From assembly GCF_002266285.1 (NCBI RefSeq), contig NZ_NPMS01000001.1, forward strand, positions 372,001 through 436,000: a stretch of DNA of 64,000 nucleotides, written 5' to 3'. Below, piece by piece: positions 20,324-29,378 of this stretch. Within the stretch, counting starts at the first letter, position 1. Each line of letters begins with the position of its first letter. The notes below the pieces were generated by a model that ran no database searches, had not been told where the DNA came from, and saw only the letters and a program-made list of their open reading frames with translations. The translations under genes and the position numbers were made by a program. The DNA is from Virgibacillus indicus. Lineage in GTDB: Bacteria; Bacillota; Bacilli; Bacillales; Amphibacillaceae.

Positions 20324-21535
20324 ATGAAACAAACACAAGGATCTTCTTTAACAGGATATGTCACGATATTGGTAAAGGGTACAAGCCCTGAACTTTTTTT
20401 TCAGAAATGTATTGGCGAAGGATTAACTGTCTGGAATGTAAGAAAAACAGCAGAAGATGAATGTGAGGGAAATATTAAATTACATGATGTCAGACATGTG
20501 AGACAACTAAAACGGGGAACAGATTTTAAAATTTCATTTCTAAATAAAAAAGGCTACCCATTTTTATTCAGAAGGTTTATTCGGAAAAGACATGTTGTAA
20601 TAAGTTTATTCATCAGTATTTTATTAATTTTATTTTTATCCAATATCATTTGGGAAGTGAAGATTTCTGGGGTGCCAAAAGAAATTGAAGAGAAAATCAG
20701 TAAGCAATTGGATAGTTACGGGATTCATCCTGGCTCATGGATTTTCTCACTTGAATCACCAAATGCTATTCAGCAAAAGTTAGTTGAGGATGTACCCGAG
20801 CTTTTATGGGTTGGTGTTGATCAAAAAGGGACAACCTTTTTTCTTGAAGGGGTTGAAAAAATTATAGTTAAGGAGGAGGAAAAACCCGGACCAAGAAATT
20901 TAATTGCTACAAAAAAGGGTGTTATCAAAAAAATGTATGTTTCAAAGGGAGTTCCTCAAGTTGGAGTAAATGATTATGTTGAGCCAGGGGATCTACTGGT
21001 TTCTGGAATCATAAACAATAGCGAAGAGGAGGATGAAGATGATAAAAAGCAGCCTGACCTGGTTGCAGCAGCTGGTGAAATAACAGCTACAACATGGTAT
21101 GAAGTTAATGTTACAGTCCCATTAAAAGGAACTTTTGAAATACTGACAGGCAACCAGAAAAAACAGTATTTTTTTAGCATCGGAGATTTCCGGCTCCCTG
21201 TATGGGGATTCAGGAAGCCAGAATTTGAGAATATTCATAGAGAAACAAATGAGGAAAATCTGAAGTTTTTTAAATGGGAGCTTCCTATAAAAGCCGGTGA
21301 AACGATTTTAAGAGAAAAAATAAATACCAAAAGTAATAGAACAAAGGAGGAAGCAGTTCAGGCAGGGATAAATCAGGCAATAAATGAGTTAAAATTACAA
21401 TTAGGTCCAAAAGCACAAATTATCTCCCAAAAAGTTTTGCATGAAGCTATTGACAATGGTAAAGTTAAATTAAACTTATATCTTAATGTAGAGGAAGATA
21501 TTGCAAAAGTACAACCTATAAGTCAAGGAGATTGA
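20324..21535 (+). CDS. yqfD: Sporulation protein YqfD (SpoIV-related membrane protein)
   Basis: 403 residues. An N-terminal cytoplasmic domain (about 1-85) is followed by one transmembrane segment (VVISLFISILLILFLSNII) and a large extracytoplasmic domain. YqfD is needed for efficient sporulation in B. subtilis; the biochemical role is unknown. ATG 20324 follows AAAGGAGGAGG, and an earlier GTG at 20303 overlaps yqfC without an SD. It lies in the yqfC-yqfD-phoH order typical of spore formers. Confidence 0.88.
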   Translation: MKQTQGSSLTGYVTILVKGTSPELFFQKCIGEGLTVWNVRKTAEDECEGNIKLHDVRHVRQLKRGTDFKISFLNKKGYPFLFRRFIRKRHVVISLFISILLILFLSNIIWEVKISGVPKEIEEKISKQLDSYGIHPGSWIFSLESPNAIQQKLVEDVPELLWVGVDQKGTTFFLEGVEKIIVKEEEKPGPRNLIATKKGVIKKMYVSKGVPQVGVNDYVEPGDLLVSGIINNSEEEDEDDKKQPDLVAAAGEITATTWYEVNVTVPLKGTFEILTGNQKKQYFFSIGDFRLPVWGFRKPEFENIHRETNEENLKFFKWELPIKAGETILREKINTKSNRTKEEAVQAGINQAINELKLQLGPKAQIISQKVLHEAIDNGKVKLNLYLNVEEDIAKVQPISQGD

Positions 21536-21537
21536 TT

Positions 21538-22500
21538 ATGTCGGGTAACCTAACAGAAATTGACCTGCAATTAACAAATCCAACTGAAGCATTAGCTTTG
21601 TTTGGCGCAAATGATAAATATTTAAAACAAATTGAAGAACAACTGAATGTTTCCATTGTGACCCGTGGAGAACAGGTAAGTGTATCTGGCAGCAAGGATG
21701 ATGATATAAAACTCGTTCAGGAGATCCTGTTAACTCTTCTATCTGTAATAAGAAGAGGGCTGACTATTTCTGAAAGAGATGTTGTATATGCAGTTGATTT
21801 GGCCAAAGATGGCAAAATTAATCAATTGGAAACCTTGTTTGAAGATGAAATCACAAAAAATGCAAAGGGAAAATCGATCCGTGTTAAAACTTTAGGGCAA
21901 AAAGGCTATATTAATGCTATTAAATCACATGATCTGGTTTTTGGAATTGGCCCTGCTGGTACTGGTAAAACCTATTTAGCTGTCGTTATGGCTGTACATG
22001 CTTTAAAACAAGGCCTTGTTAAAAAAATCATTTTAACAAGGCCAGCAGTTGAGGCCGGTGAAAGCTTAGGGTTTCTGCCTGGTGATTTAAAGGAAAAGGT
22101 AGATCCTTACCTAAGGCCTTTATACGATGCCTTACATGATGTTCTGGGAGCTGAACATACAATGCGCCTGATTGAAAGAGAAACAATTGAGATAGCCCCG
22201 CTAGCTTATATGCGTGGAAGAACACTTGATGATGCATTTGTTATATTAGATGAAGCACAAAATACAACACCGGAACAAATGAAGATGTTTTTGACACGTT
22301 TGGGGTTTGGTTCCAAAATGGTAATAACCGGCGATATTACTCAAATAGACCTGCCTAAAGGTGTGAAATCCGGATTGCAGACGGCAGACCAATTGCTGAA
22401 TAGAGTGAAAGGAATCTCATTTATTCATCTTGACCAGACAGATGTAGTGAGACATCCACTTGTACAAAGGATTATTGCTGCATATGAAAGAAATATATAG
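21538..22500 (+). CDS. phoH: PhoH family ATPase
   Basis: 320 residues. A short N-terminal KH-like region is followed by the PhoH ATPase domain with Walker A GPAGTGKT near residue 140 and Walker B FVILDEAQNTTPEQ. The family is linked to RNA metabolism because of its neighbour ybeY, but its activity is not settled. ATG 21538 lies 7 nt after AAGGAG. It begins the phoH-pgpH-ybeY-dgkA run. Confidence 0.94.
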   Translation: MSGNLTEIDLQLTNPTEALALFGANDKYLKQIEEQLNVSIVTRGEQVSVSGSKDDDIKLVQEILLTLLSVIRRGLTISERDVVYAVDLAKDGKINQLETLFEDEITKNAKGKSIRVKTLGQKGYINAIKSHDLVFGIGPAGTGKTYLAVVMAVHALKQGLVKKIILTRPAVEAGESLGFLPGDLKEKVDPYLRPLYDALHDVLGAEHTMRLIERETIEIAPLAYMRGRTLDDAFVILDEAQNTTPEQMKMFLTRLGFGSKMVITGDITQIDLPKGVKSGLQTADQLLNRVKGISFIHLDQTDVVRHPLVQRIIAAYERNI

Positions 22501-22561
22501 AAGTAAGGCCCATTTATGGGTCTTATTTGTATATTAATTTACATTTGATGGGGTGAAACGT

Positions 22562-24703
22562 ATGGAAAAGAAAAAAATGTCCAATTTTAAGTTCTTTTTC
22601 AATGTGAAGAATAAATACATTTTTATTTTATTTCCAGTAGCGGTCTTAGCAATTTTTTTCTTTTTTGTTACGTTAAATAATGTACATACCGAAACGTATG
22701 ATATCGAACGCTTTAATAGTGCAAAAGAAACAATACATTCCCCAATAACGATAGAGAATGAACAGGAAACGGAACGGAAAACAAGGGAAACAGTGCAAGC
22801 AGTTGAGGACAGATATAATATATCGAAAGAAATAACAGAGGAACGTACAGCATATGTAGATGAAATATTTGATGCCATTGCAAAGTCGGATGAAGAGAAC
22901 CTCAAAAAGGATGATTCCGGGGATGACAATACAGCAGCTTTAATAACAAGTCAGGAAAAGGTCCAGCGGCTGAAGCAGATCCTCTCCCCTGAAATAACGG
23001 AGCAATTAAATGACAGTGTTCTGGCAAAATTAATAGAGGTGCCAAGCAGTGAACGTGAAAAAGGCAGAACACTATTTAATTCAGCATTGAGTGATACACT
23101 TGAAAATGGTGTTCGTGCTGAGAATATCCAAAGTGCAATTTCAACAATGAAGCAGAATATTAAATACTCAACCATGGACAGTAATCTCAAGAAATCTCTG
23201 ACAAAACTGACTGAATTTGCAGTTGTTGAAAACTCATTCTTCGATTATGAAAAAACAAATACTGCGCAGAAGGAAGCAGCCAGCAGTGTCGAGCCTGTTA
23301 TGATCAGAGCAGGTGAGGTTATTGTCCGGGAAGGTCAGATTATTACCAATGAAATCTATGAAAAACTAAACTTGGCTGGTCTATTGAATAAAGAAAGAAA
23401 TGTTTTTCCGATTATTGGACTGGCATTGTTAATCCTGTTGATAAGCAGTGTTATTGCCTATGAGATGTTTAGGCTCAACAGATTAGGACAATTAGATAAA
23501 GGCAAACTGATGTCAATCATATTTATAAGTTTTATCGTTGTCTTATTAATGAAAATTATAAGCATCTATGCAAATAACACAAATCAGCTGTTTTATGTTG
23601 TACCCGTTGCAACAGGGGTTTTATTGGTTAAACTTCTGATTCGTGAACGCACTGCAATCCTGTTTGCGGGTATATATGCAATTTTGGGAAGTGTCATTTT
23701 TAATAGCCAAATCCCAGGATCTTTAAACGTTGAAGCTGGAGTCTATTTCTTTTTCTCTCAATTGGCGGGAATTATTTTTCTGATAAATCTTAAAGACCGC
23801 TTTGCCATCTTAAAAGCTGGCTTAGGAATGACGATCGTAAATGTAATTGCTGTATTATTATTCTTATTTCTCTCTTTCGAAAAATATGCTATAGCTGATA
23901 TATTTATTCTATCAGGTTTCGGAATAGCTTCTGCATTTTTATCAGCAGTGCTGACAATTGGATTGCTTCCATTTTTTGAGACCAGTCTAGGAATTCTTTC
24001 TGATATTAAATTACTGCAGCTGTCCAGCCCAAACCAGCGATTATTGAAAAAGCTTTTAACTGAAGCACCAGGAACCTACCATCATTCGATTATGGTTGCA
24101 AATTTAAGTGAAACAGCTTGTGAAGCTATAGGTGCGAATGGTTTGCTGGCAAGAGTTGGAGCATATTACCACGATATCGGAAAAACGGTACGGCCACATT
24201 ATTTTATTGAAAACCAACTATCGATAAAAAATCCGCACGATGTAATACCACCGAGGCAAAGTGCTGAGATCATTATTAGTCACCCGTATGATGGAGCCGT
24301 AATGCTGAAAGAGCACCGTTTGCCAAAAGAAATTATAGATATTGCCAAACAGCACCATGGTACATCATTGCTTAAATACTTTTATTACAAGGAAAAAGAG
24401 ACAAACAAGCAGGTTACAGAGGAAAGTTACAGATATCCTGGGCCTAAGCCTCAAACGAAGGAAGCAGCTATTATTTGTATCTGTGATTCAGTGGAAGCAG
24501 CTGTCCGATCTTTAAAGGAGCCAACTGAAGAAAAAATCGAGGAAATTGTTGCTTCAATTGTTAATAGTCGTTTGATGGATGGTCAGCTTGATGAAAGCCC
24601 GCTTACATTAAAGGAGCTGAAAATAATTCATCGAACTGTATGTGACACACTGAAAGGTATTTTTCATTCCAGAATACAATATCCAATGAAGGAGGCAAAA
24701 TAA
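22562..24703 (+). CDS. pgpH: PgpH, membrane HD-domain c-di-AMP phosphodiesterase
   Basis: 713 residues in the 7TMR-HDED architecture: TM1 (about 18-38), an extracellular 7TMR-HDED domain to about 280, seven TM segments to about 470, then a cytoplasmic HD domain with HHSIMVANL, YYHDIGKTVRP and HHGTSLL. PgpH hydrolyses c-di-AMP, which controls potassium and osmolyte balance. ATG 22562 follows GATGGGGTG; the in-frame GTG 22553 lies within that SD. It is two bases from ybeY. Confidence 0.94.
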   Translation: MEKKKMSNFKFFFNVKNKYIFILFPVAVLAIFFFFVTLNNVHTETYDIERFNSAKETIHSPITIENEQETERKTRETVQAVEDRYNISKEITEERTAYVDEIFDAIAKSDEENLKKDDSGDDNTAALITSQEKVQRLKQILSPEITEQLNDSVLAKLIEVPSSEREKGRTLFNSALSDTLENGVRAENIQSAISTMKQNIKYSTMDSNLKKSLTKLTEFAVVENSFFDYEKTNTAQKEAASSVEPVMIRAGEVIVREGQIITNEIYEKLNLAGLLNKERNVFPIIGLALLILLISSVIAYEMFRLNRLGQLDKGKLMSIIFISFIVVLLMKIISIYANNTNQLFYVVPVATGVLLVKLLIRERTAILFAGIYAILGSVIFNSQIPGSLNVEAGVYFFFSQLAGIIFLINLKDRFAILKAGLGMTIVNVIAVLLFLFLSFEKYAIADIFILSGFGIASAFLSAVLTIGLLPFFETSLGILSDIKLLQLSSPNQRLLKKLLTEAPGTYHHSIMVANLSETACEAIGANGLLARVGAYYHDIGKTVRPHYFIENQLSIKNPHDVIPPRQSAEIIISHPYDGAVMLKEHRLPKEIIDIAKQHHGTSLLKYFYYKEKETNKQVTEESYRYPGPKPQTKEAAIICICDSVEAAVRSLKEPTEEKIEEIVASIVNSRLMDGQLDESPLTLKELKIIHRTVCDTLKGIFHSRIQYPMKEAK

Positions 24704-24704
24704 C

Positions 24705-25169
24705 ATGCATATTGATTTTCACGATCAGACAAAATCTGTACCCACAGATTACATTGATTTACTGCAGAGGCTGGTTGTTTATACAGCCGAGAAAGAAGGT
24801 ATTTCACAAGAGGCTGAGCTTTCCGTTAATTTTGTCGATAACAAAGAAATACAGGAGCTCAATCGCAACTACAGGCAAAAGGATATGCCAACAGATGTTA
24901 TCTCCTTTGCCATGCAGGAAACTGTAGAAGGTGAACTGGATATTATTGGTGAAGATATACCTTTAATGCTAGGAGATATCGTAATATCTGTTGACAAGGC
25001 GAAAGAACAGGCAGAAGATTATAATCACTCTTTTGAAAGAGAATTAGGATTTCTGACAGTACACGGGTTTCTTCATCTATTGGGATATGACCATATAAAT
25101 AAGGATGATGAGGAAATAATGTTTAAAAGACAGGAAGAAATACTGGGTGAGTTTGGAATTGAAAGATAA
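24705..25169 (+). CDS. ybeY: Endoribonuclease YbeY, rRNA maturation factor
   Basis: 154 residues with the zinc motif HGFLHLLGYDH (HxxxHxxxxxH) near residues 122-132 and TDVISFAM near 66-73. YbeY acts in 16S rRNA 3'-end maturation and ribosome quality control. GAAGGAGG lies at the end of pgpH and the ATG begins two bases after its stop, so translation is coupled. dgkA begins inside its 3' end. Confidence 0.97.
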   Translation: MHIDFHDQTKSVPTDYIDLLQRLVVYTAEKEGISQEAELSVNFVDNKEIQELNRNYRQKDMPTDVISFAMQETVEGELDIIGEDIPLMLGDIVISVDKAKEQAEDYNHSFERELGFLTVHGFLHLLGYDHINKDDEEIMFKRQEEILGEFGIER

Positions 25170-25521
25170 AAAAAGGACGATCGGATTTTCTTATGCGTGG
25201 AATGGCATCAAGCATGTAATCCGAACAGAAAGAAACTTTCGATTTCACCTGATGGCAGCTATCCTGGTTATTATAGCTGGGATTGTATTTCATATATCTC
25301 ACGTAGAGTGGTCGCTCGTAATGATCGTAATTGGACTTGTTTTGATTTTGGAAATGATAAATACCGCAATCGAAAAATTGATCGATTATCTTAAACCTGA
25401 AATTAATCCTGCAGCAAAAATAATAAAAGATATCTCAGCAGCTGCCGTGCTGATTTCGGCTATTACTGCAGCAGCCATTGGATTAATTATTTTTATTCCA
25501 AAAATTATAATAATACTCTAG
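25147..25521 (+). CDS. dgkA: Diacylglycerol/undecaprenol kinase
   Basis: A small integral membrane kinase of about 120 residues with three TM segments and the family motif EMINTAIEKLIDYL. In Gram-positives it phosphorylates undecaprenol, recycling the lipid carrier for wall synthesis. The start is uncertain: GTG 25147 gives the longest form, while TTG 25159 lies at better distance from GGGTGAG and gives MKDKKRTIGFSYAW. Both overlap ybeY. Confidence 0.94.
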   Translation: MSLELKDKKRTIGFSYAWNGIKHVIRTERNFRFHLMAAILVIIAGIVFHISHVEWSLVMIVIGLVLILEMINTAIEKLIDYLKPEINPAAKIIKDISAAAVLISAITAAAIGLIIFIPKIIIIL

Positions 25522-25522
25522 C

Positions 25523-25552
25523 GCCCCCATTGTTGCGGGGCTTTTTATTTTG
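25523..25552 (+). terminator. Terminator after dgkA
   Basis: GCCCC pairs with GGGGC around a short loop and is followed by TTTTTATTTT. It closes the phoH-dgkA operon. Confidence 0.85.
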
Positions 25553-25640
25553 GAAGTTTTCTAAAAGGCAGGACTGCATCATGGAGTCTTTACACTGAAC
25601 AGATTTGGTACTGCACCTCGTTCGCCTCACCGAATAGATT

Positions 25641-26043
25641 TATTGTTATTGACACAAAATCTATAGAATGCGACGTAGTGAAAGTTCATTTGCGTCGTGC
25701 AAAAGCTTGTTGAGTGCTAAAACTCGCTCCGGAAATACACTTCGCTTTTCGCGGGCTCGCGATGAGCCTCCTCGGTCGCAAAGAACGCTCCTTGTGGGGT
25801 CTCATCGTCTTCGCTTTCCCGCAGTATTTCCTCCGCTAGTATTCAGGTTACTGCCGATAAAGTGCAATAGCAATCGATACAAGCATAGAACCACCTCACC
25901 AGTTCGGGTGAGCGCAGGGCGGTGACTCCTGCGGGAATAGCACGAGTCCGAAGACCCCGCAGAGTGGTTTTCTCGAGGAGGCTGAGGCCGTGCCCGCGGA
26001 AAGCATCCGCCCGCAGCGATCCCGAACGGCGATTATAGCAGAT
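25641..26043. repeat. Composite intergenic repeat: inverted pair of GC-rich units
   Basis: This gene-free block between dgkA and era is much richer in GC than its surroundings. A plus-strand unit (25725-25836) and a minus-strand unit (25918-26023) share the same ordered blocks: GCGGGC, AGCCTCCTCG, TG(C/G)GGGTCT and TTCCCGCAG, at nearly the same spacing. The left flank, GTTATTGACACA (25645-25656) with AATCTATAGA and GCGA, and the right end (25996-26043) both recur at 62616-62702. The pattern resembles widespread intergenic repeats of Bacillaceae and is MITE-like in layout. Open frames inside it (such as 25668-25925 and 25990-26175) do not look like genes. From 26044 to era at 26235 I see nothing beyond the era leader. 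Confidence 0.85.
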
Positions 26044-26234
26044 ACCAATTATGTCGCAATTTACATCAAATGCGTCATTTCAAAAGCTATAGAATTTACC
26101 GTGGCGAACAAAGCAAAATTATTACGAATTAAACAGAATGGGATAAAGTTTTTAAAGCTTTTGTCGATTACATGAAAGTCGCATTCATTTGTAGTATTAT
26201 AAAATATAAGAAAATACGTCACGGAGGATACAAC

Positions 26235-27137
26235 ATGCAAAACAATTACAAATCAGGTTTTATTGCTATAATTGGCAGACCGAATGTAGGAAAGTCAACA
26301 TTTATGAATAGGGTTATCGGACAAAAAATTGCTATTATGAGTGACAAGCCTCAAACAACCAGGAATAAAATTCAGGGAGTACTGACCCAGGATGACGCAC
26401 AAATCGTTTTTATAGATACTCCCGGTATTCATAAACCGAAGCACCGTTTAGGTGATTTTATGGTCAAAGTAGCTGAAAATACATTAAATGAAGTAGATGC
26501 TGTCATCTTTATGATTAATGCGAAAGAGGGATACGGGAAAGGAGATCAATATATCCTTGACCGTCTGCAGCAGGTAAAACGGCCAGTATTTCTGATAATC
26601 AATAAAATTGATTTGATTCATCCGGATGATCTGTTCCCATTAATCGAAAAGTATAAAGATAAGTATGATTTTGAAGAAGTGATTCCAATATCAGCACTGC
26701 AGGGCAACAATGTTACACGTTTGCTTGATGTCATAAAAAGTCATTTACCAGAAGGTCCCCAGTATTATCCCGAAGACCAGATAACCGACCATCCGGAAAG
26801 ATTTATTATCAGTGAGCTTATAAGAGAAAAAGCGCTGTTGCTGACACGAGAAGAAGTACCACATTCAATTGCTGTTGTTCTTGAGAATATTGAAACAAGG
26901 GAATCAAACGCTGTGTTTATCCAAGGAACCATTATTACTGAACGAAAAACCCAAAAAGGAATTTTAATTGGTAAACAAGGAAGTATGCTGAAAAATATTG
27001 GGAAAAATGCTCGGAAAGATATAGAAGCTTTACTAGGGTCAAAAGTGTACCTGGAGCTGTGGGTCAAGGTGAAAAAAGATTGGCGGAATAAACAAAGTCA
27101 GCTGCATGAATTAGGTTTTCGCAGTGATGAATATTAA
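26235..27137 (+). CDS. era: GTPase Era
   Basis: Era binds 16S rRNA near its 3' end and assists 30S assembly. 300 residues: GTPase motifs [17 protein letters not shown] and NKIDL, then a KH RNA-binding domain with [22 protein letters not shown] 26235 follows ACGGAGG, whereas an upstream in-frame ATG at 26172 has no SD and would run out of the repeat block. In B. subtilis cdd precedes era; here the repeat block occupies that place. Confidence 0.97.
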   Translation: MQNNYKSGFIAIIGRPNVGKSTFMNRVIGQKIAIMSDKPQTTRNKIQGVLTQDDAQIVFIDTPGIHKPKHRLGDFMVKVAENTLNEVDAVIFMINAKEGYGKGDQYILDRLQQVKRPVFLIINKIDLIHPDDLFPLIEKYKDKYDFEEVIPISALQGNNVTRLLDVIKSHLPEGPQYYPEDQITDHPERFIISELIREKALLLTREEVPHSIAVVLENIETRESNAVFIQGTIITERKTQKGILIGKQGSMLKNIGKNARKDIEALLGSKVYLELWVKVKKDWRNKQSQLHELGFRSDEY

Positions 27138-27235
27138 CATGGAAAATTTTAATACTAATTGTTTTGAGCTGGACTGGTAATTATAAATAATAGTTACATT
27201 TTCAAAGACACATTAAAAGAAAGGTGGGGTTTCTT

Positions 27236-27379
27236 GTGATTGATATAACCTGGAAGGTTTTTAGACAAACGGGAAACATTGAAACCTATTTATTAATGAA
27301 AGAGCTGGAAAATGAACCAGAACCAATTGCGCTTGAACAGCTGGAAAATGAAGAAATGACATCATTGGATACAAAATAA
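27236..27379 (+). CDS. yqzL: YqzL-like small protein
   Basis: A 47-residue ORF starting at GTG: MIDITWKVFRQTGNIETYLL followed by an acidic tail. The WKVF-QTGN-ETYLLMKELE pattern and the location between era and recO match the conserved YqzL family of unknown function. AAGGTGGGG lies upstream. It is short, but the sequence match and SD make it convincing. Confidence 0.85.
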   Translation: MIDITWKVFRQTGNIETYLLMKELENEPEPIALEQLENEEMTSLDTK

Positions 27380-27460
27380 CCGCACGTACGCTTTTTAGGG
27401 GAAGATTCAGATTGCAAAGAATGTCAATGCATTCTGATGAGATAAGAAAGGTGAAGCAAT

Positions 27461-28207
27461 GTGCTTGAAAAAATTGATGGTATTATAATCAAAACAAAGG
27501 ATTATGGAGAAACCCATAAACTAATAACAATCTTCAGCAATAAACTTGGTAAGTTTACAGCATTGGCAAGAGGAGCTAAAAAAACAAAAAGTAGAATGGC
27601 TGCAGTCACGCAGCCATTCATATATGGTGAGTTTTTTGTATATGTGAACAGCGGACTAAGTACGATACAGCAGGGTGAAGTAAATAATTCGTTCAGGAAA
27701 ATACGAGAGGATATTATTAAAACGGCCTATACTGCGTATATTACAGAATTGACAGACAAGCTGTTTGACGAGAAAGCACCAGATCCTTTTTTATATGATG
27801 AATTATATCGAACCATGTGCTGGATATCAGATAATGAAGATGCAGACATACCGATTATGATGTATGAATTAAAATTATTCACAAAGGGAGGGTTTGCACC
27901 AACTGTAGATAAATGCGTAAATTGCGGGAGCAGGGGGACGCCATTCGCCTTTTCGATTAAGGAAGGCGGATTATTGTGTTCTCAATGCAGAAGCATGGAT
28001 TATGACGCGATTGCTCTGCCAATTGCGGTAGCAAAATTATTTAATCTATTTGCAACTATTTCACTGGATAGAGTTGGATCTGTTTCTGTAAAACCAGAAA
28101 ATAAGAAACTAATGCGCCGAATTCTGGATGAATATTATGATAAGTATGGTGGCTTCTATTTGAAGTCACGAAAGTTTTTAAATCAGCTGGATCTTTTAAG
28201 GGAGTAA
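27461..28207 (+). CDS. recO: DNA repair protein RecO
   Basis: 248 residues. An N-terminal OB fold (EKIDGIIIKTKDYGETHKL) is followed by a helical domain with a zinc site made from CVNC and CSQC (about residues 148-173). RecO loads RecA on SSB-covered DNA together with RecR and RecF. GTG 27461 follows AGAAAGGTG. It is separated from glyQS by the T-box leader. Confidence 0.97.
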   Translation: MLEKIDGIIIKTKDYGETHKLITIFSNKLGKFTALARGAKKTKSRMAAVTQPFIYGEFFVYVNSGLSTIQQGEVNNSFRKIREDIIKTAYTAYITELTDKLFDEKAPDPFLYDELYRTMCWISDNEDADIPIMMYELKLFTKGGFAPTVDKCVNCGSRGTPFAFSIKEGGLLCSQCRSMDYDAIALPIAVAKLFNLFATISLDRVGSVSVKPENKKLMRRILDEYYDKYGGFYLKSRKFLNQLDLLRE

Positions 28208-28213
28208 CATTTA

Positions 28214-28243
28214 TTGACAACCTTTGGAAGAATGAAGTATTAT
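28214..28243 (+). promoter_or_regulatory. SigA promoter of the glyQ-glyS T-box transcript
   Basis: TTGACA, 18-bp spacer, TATTAT, located just after recO. Transcription would start near 28250 and enter the T-box leader. Confidence 0.75.
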
Positions 28244-28249
28244 TTGTAC

Positions 28250-28480
28250 ATAATATAAAACGTTATTGCAACGATGGAGAATAGTACTTATTCTTTTCTT
28301 TTATAGCGAGTCCGGGATAGTGAGAGCTGGATATAGAAATGATAAGGAATGGCACTCTTGAGCAATTTGTATAAAGTGGCTACAAGGTATTTTACTTGAA
28401 GCAAATAGGGTGGAACCGCGGCTAAAACCCGTCCCTATGTCTATCTAATTAGGCATAGGGACGGGTTTTTTATTTAATTC
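28250..28480 (+). ncRNA. T-box riboswitch controlling glyQ-glyS
   Basis: The leader contains the T-box signature AGGGTGGAACCGCGG (28407-28421) and a terminator formed by CCCGTCCCTATG and CATAGGGACGGG with a T-run (28427-28474). Stem I begins near 28305 (GCGAGTCC), and the triplet GGC at 28351-28353, just before ACTC of its 3' side, is the likely glycine specifier. Uncharged tRNA-Gly should favour the antiterminator and so turn on the glycyl-tRNA synthetase genes. Confidence 0.93.
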
Positions 28481-28499
28481 TATGGAGGTTATGCAAACG

Positions 28500-29378
28500 A
28501 TGAATATACAAGAAATGATTTTAGCACTACAGAAGCATTGGTCAGAGCAAAATTGTATTATCATGCAGGCATATGATGTTGAAAAGGGAGCAGGAACTAT
28601 GTCACCAATGACGCTGCTTCGGAGTTTAGGTCCTGAGCCATGGAATGTAGCTTATGTTGAACCATCAAGAAGACCTGATGATGGAAGGTATGGTGAAAAT
28701 CCGAATCGCTTATACCAGCATCACCAATTTCAGGTAATTATGAAACCATCTCCTGATAATATTCAAGAATTATACCTGGATTCACTAAAAAAACTGGGAA
28801 TAGATCCACTCGAACATGATATACGATTTGTAGAGGATAATTGGGAAAATCCAACACTGGGAGCAGCAGGGCTAGGCTGGGAAGTCTGGCTTGATGGAAT
28901 GGAAATAACACAATTTACTTATTTCCAGCAGATTGGCGGGCTTGAAGCAAATCCAGTTGCTGTTGAACTCACCTATGGTATTGAGCGTCTTGCTTCTTAT
29001 ATTCAGGACAAAGAAAATGTATTCGACTTGGAATGGACAAATGGAGTTACGGTTAAAGACATATTTTTTCAGCCTGAATTTGAACACTCCACCTATACAT
29101 TTGAGGAATCTGATACGGATATGCTTTTTCAACTATTTACTATGTACGAAAAGGAAGCCAACAGAACTATGGAAAAAGGACTGGTTTTTCCATCCTATGA
29201 TTACGTCTTAAAATGCTCACATACGTTTAATTTACTTGATGCCAGAGGGGTTATCTCTGTTACGGAACGAACAGGCTACATTTCAAGAATAAGAAATCTG
29301 GCAAGGAAAATTGCAAAAACATATGTGGCTGAGAGAGAAAGACTGGGTTTTCCGTTGCTGAAAAAGGAGGAAAAATAA
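28500..29378 (+). CDS. glyQ: Glycyl-tRNA synthetase alpha subunit
   Basis: 292 residues of the class II alpha subunit of the (alpha-beta)2 enzyme that charges tRNA-Gly. The start [14 protein letters not shown] and the block [19 protein letters not shown] are diagnostic. ATG 28500 gives the conserved N-terminus; ATG 28482 overlaps the GGAGG SD and ATG 28491 is too close to it. Its stop is directly followed by the glyS ATG. Confidence 0.98.
   Translation: MNIQEMILALQKHWSEQNCIIMQAYDVEKGAGTMSPMTLLRSLGPEPWNVAYVEPSRRPDDGRYGENPNRLYQHHQFQVIMKPSPDNIQELYLDSLKKLGIDPLEHDIRFVEDNWENPTLGAAGLGWEVWLDGMEITQFTYFQQIGGLEANPVAVELTYGIERLASYIQDKENVFDLEWTNGVTVKDIFFQPEFEHSTYTFEESDTDMLFQLFTMYEKEANRTMEKGLVFPSYDYVLKCSHTFNLLDARGVISVTERTGYISRIRNLARKIAKTYVAERERLGFPLLKKEEK

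Noticed and set aside
25668..25925. 85-residue open frame inside the repeat block
   Set aside because: It follows the repeat's GC-rich units, has no SD, and similar frames arise in any copy of the repeat.
25990..26175. 61-residue open frame at the right end of the repeat block
   Set aside because: It crosses the repeat end into the era leader, with no SD and no family resemblance.
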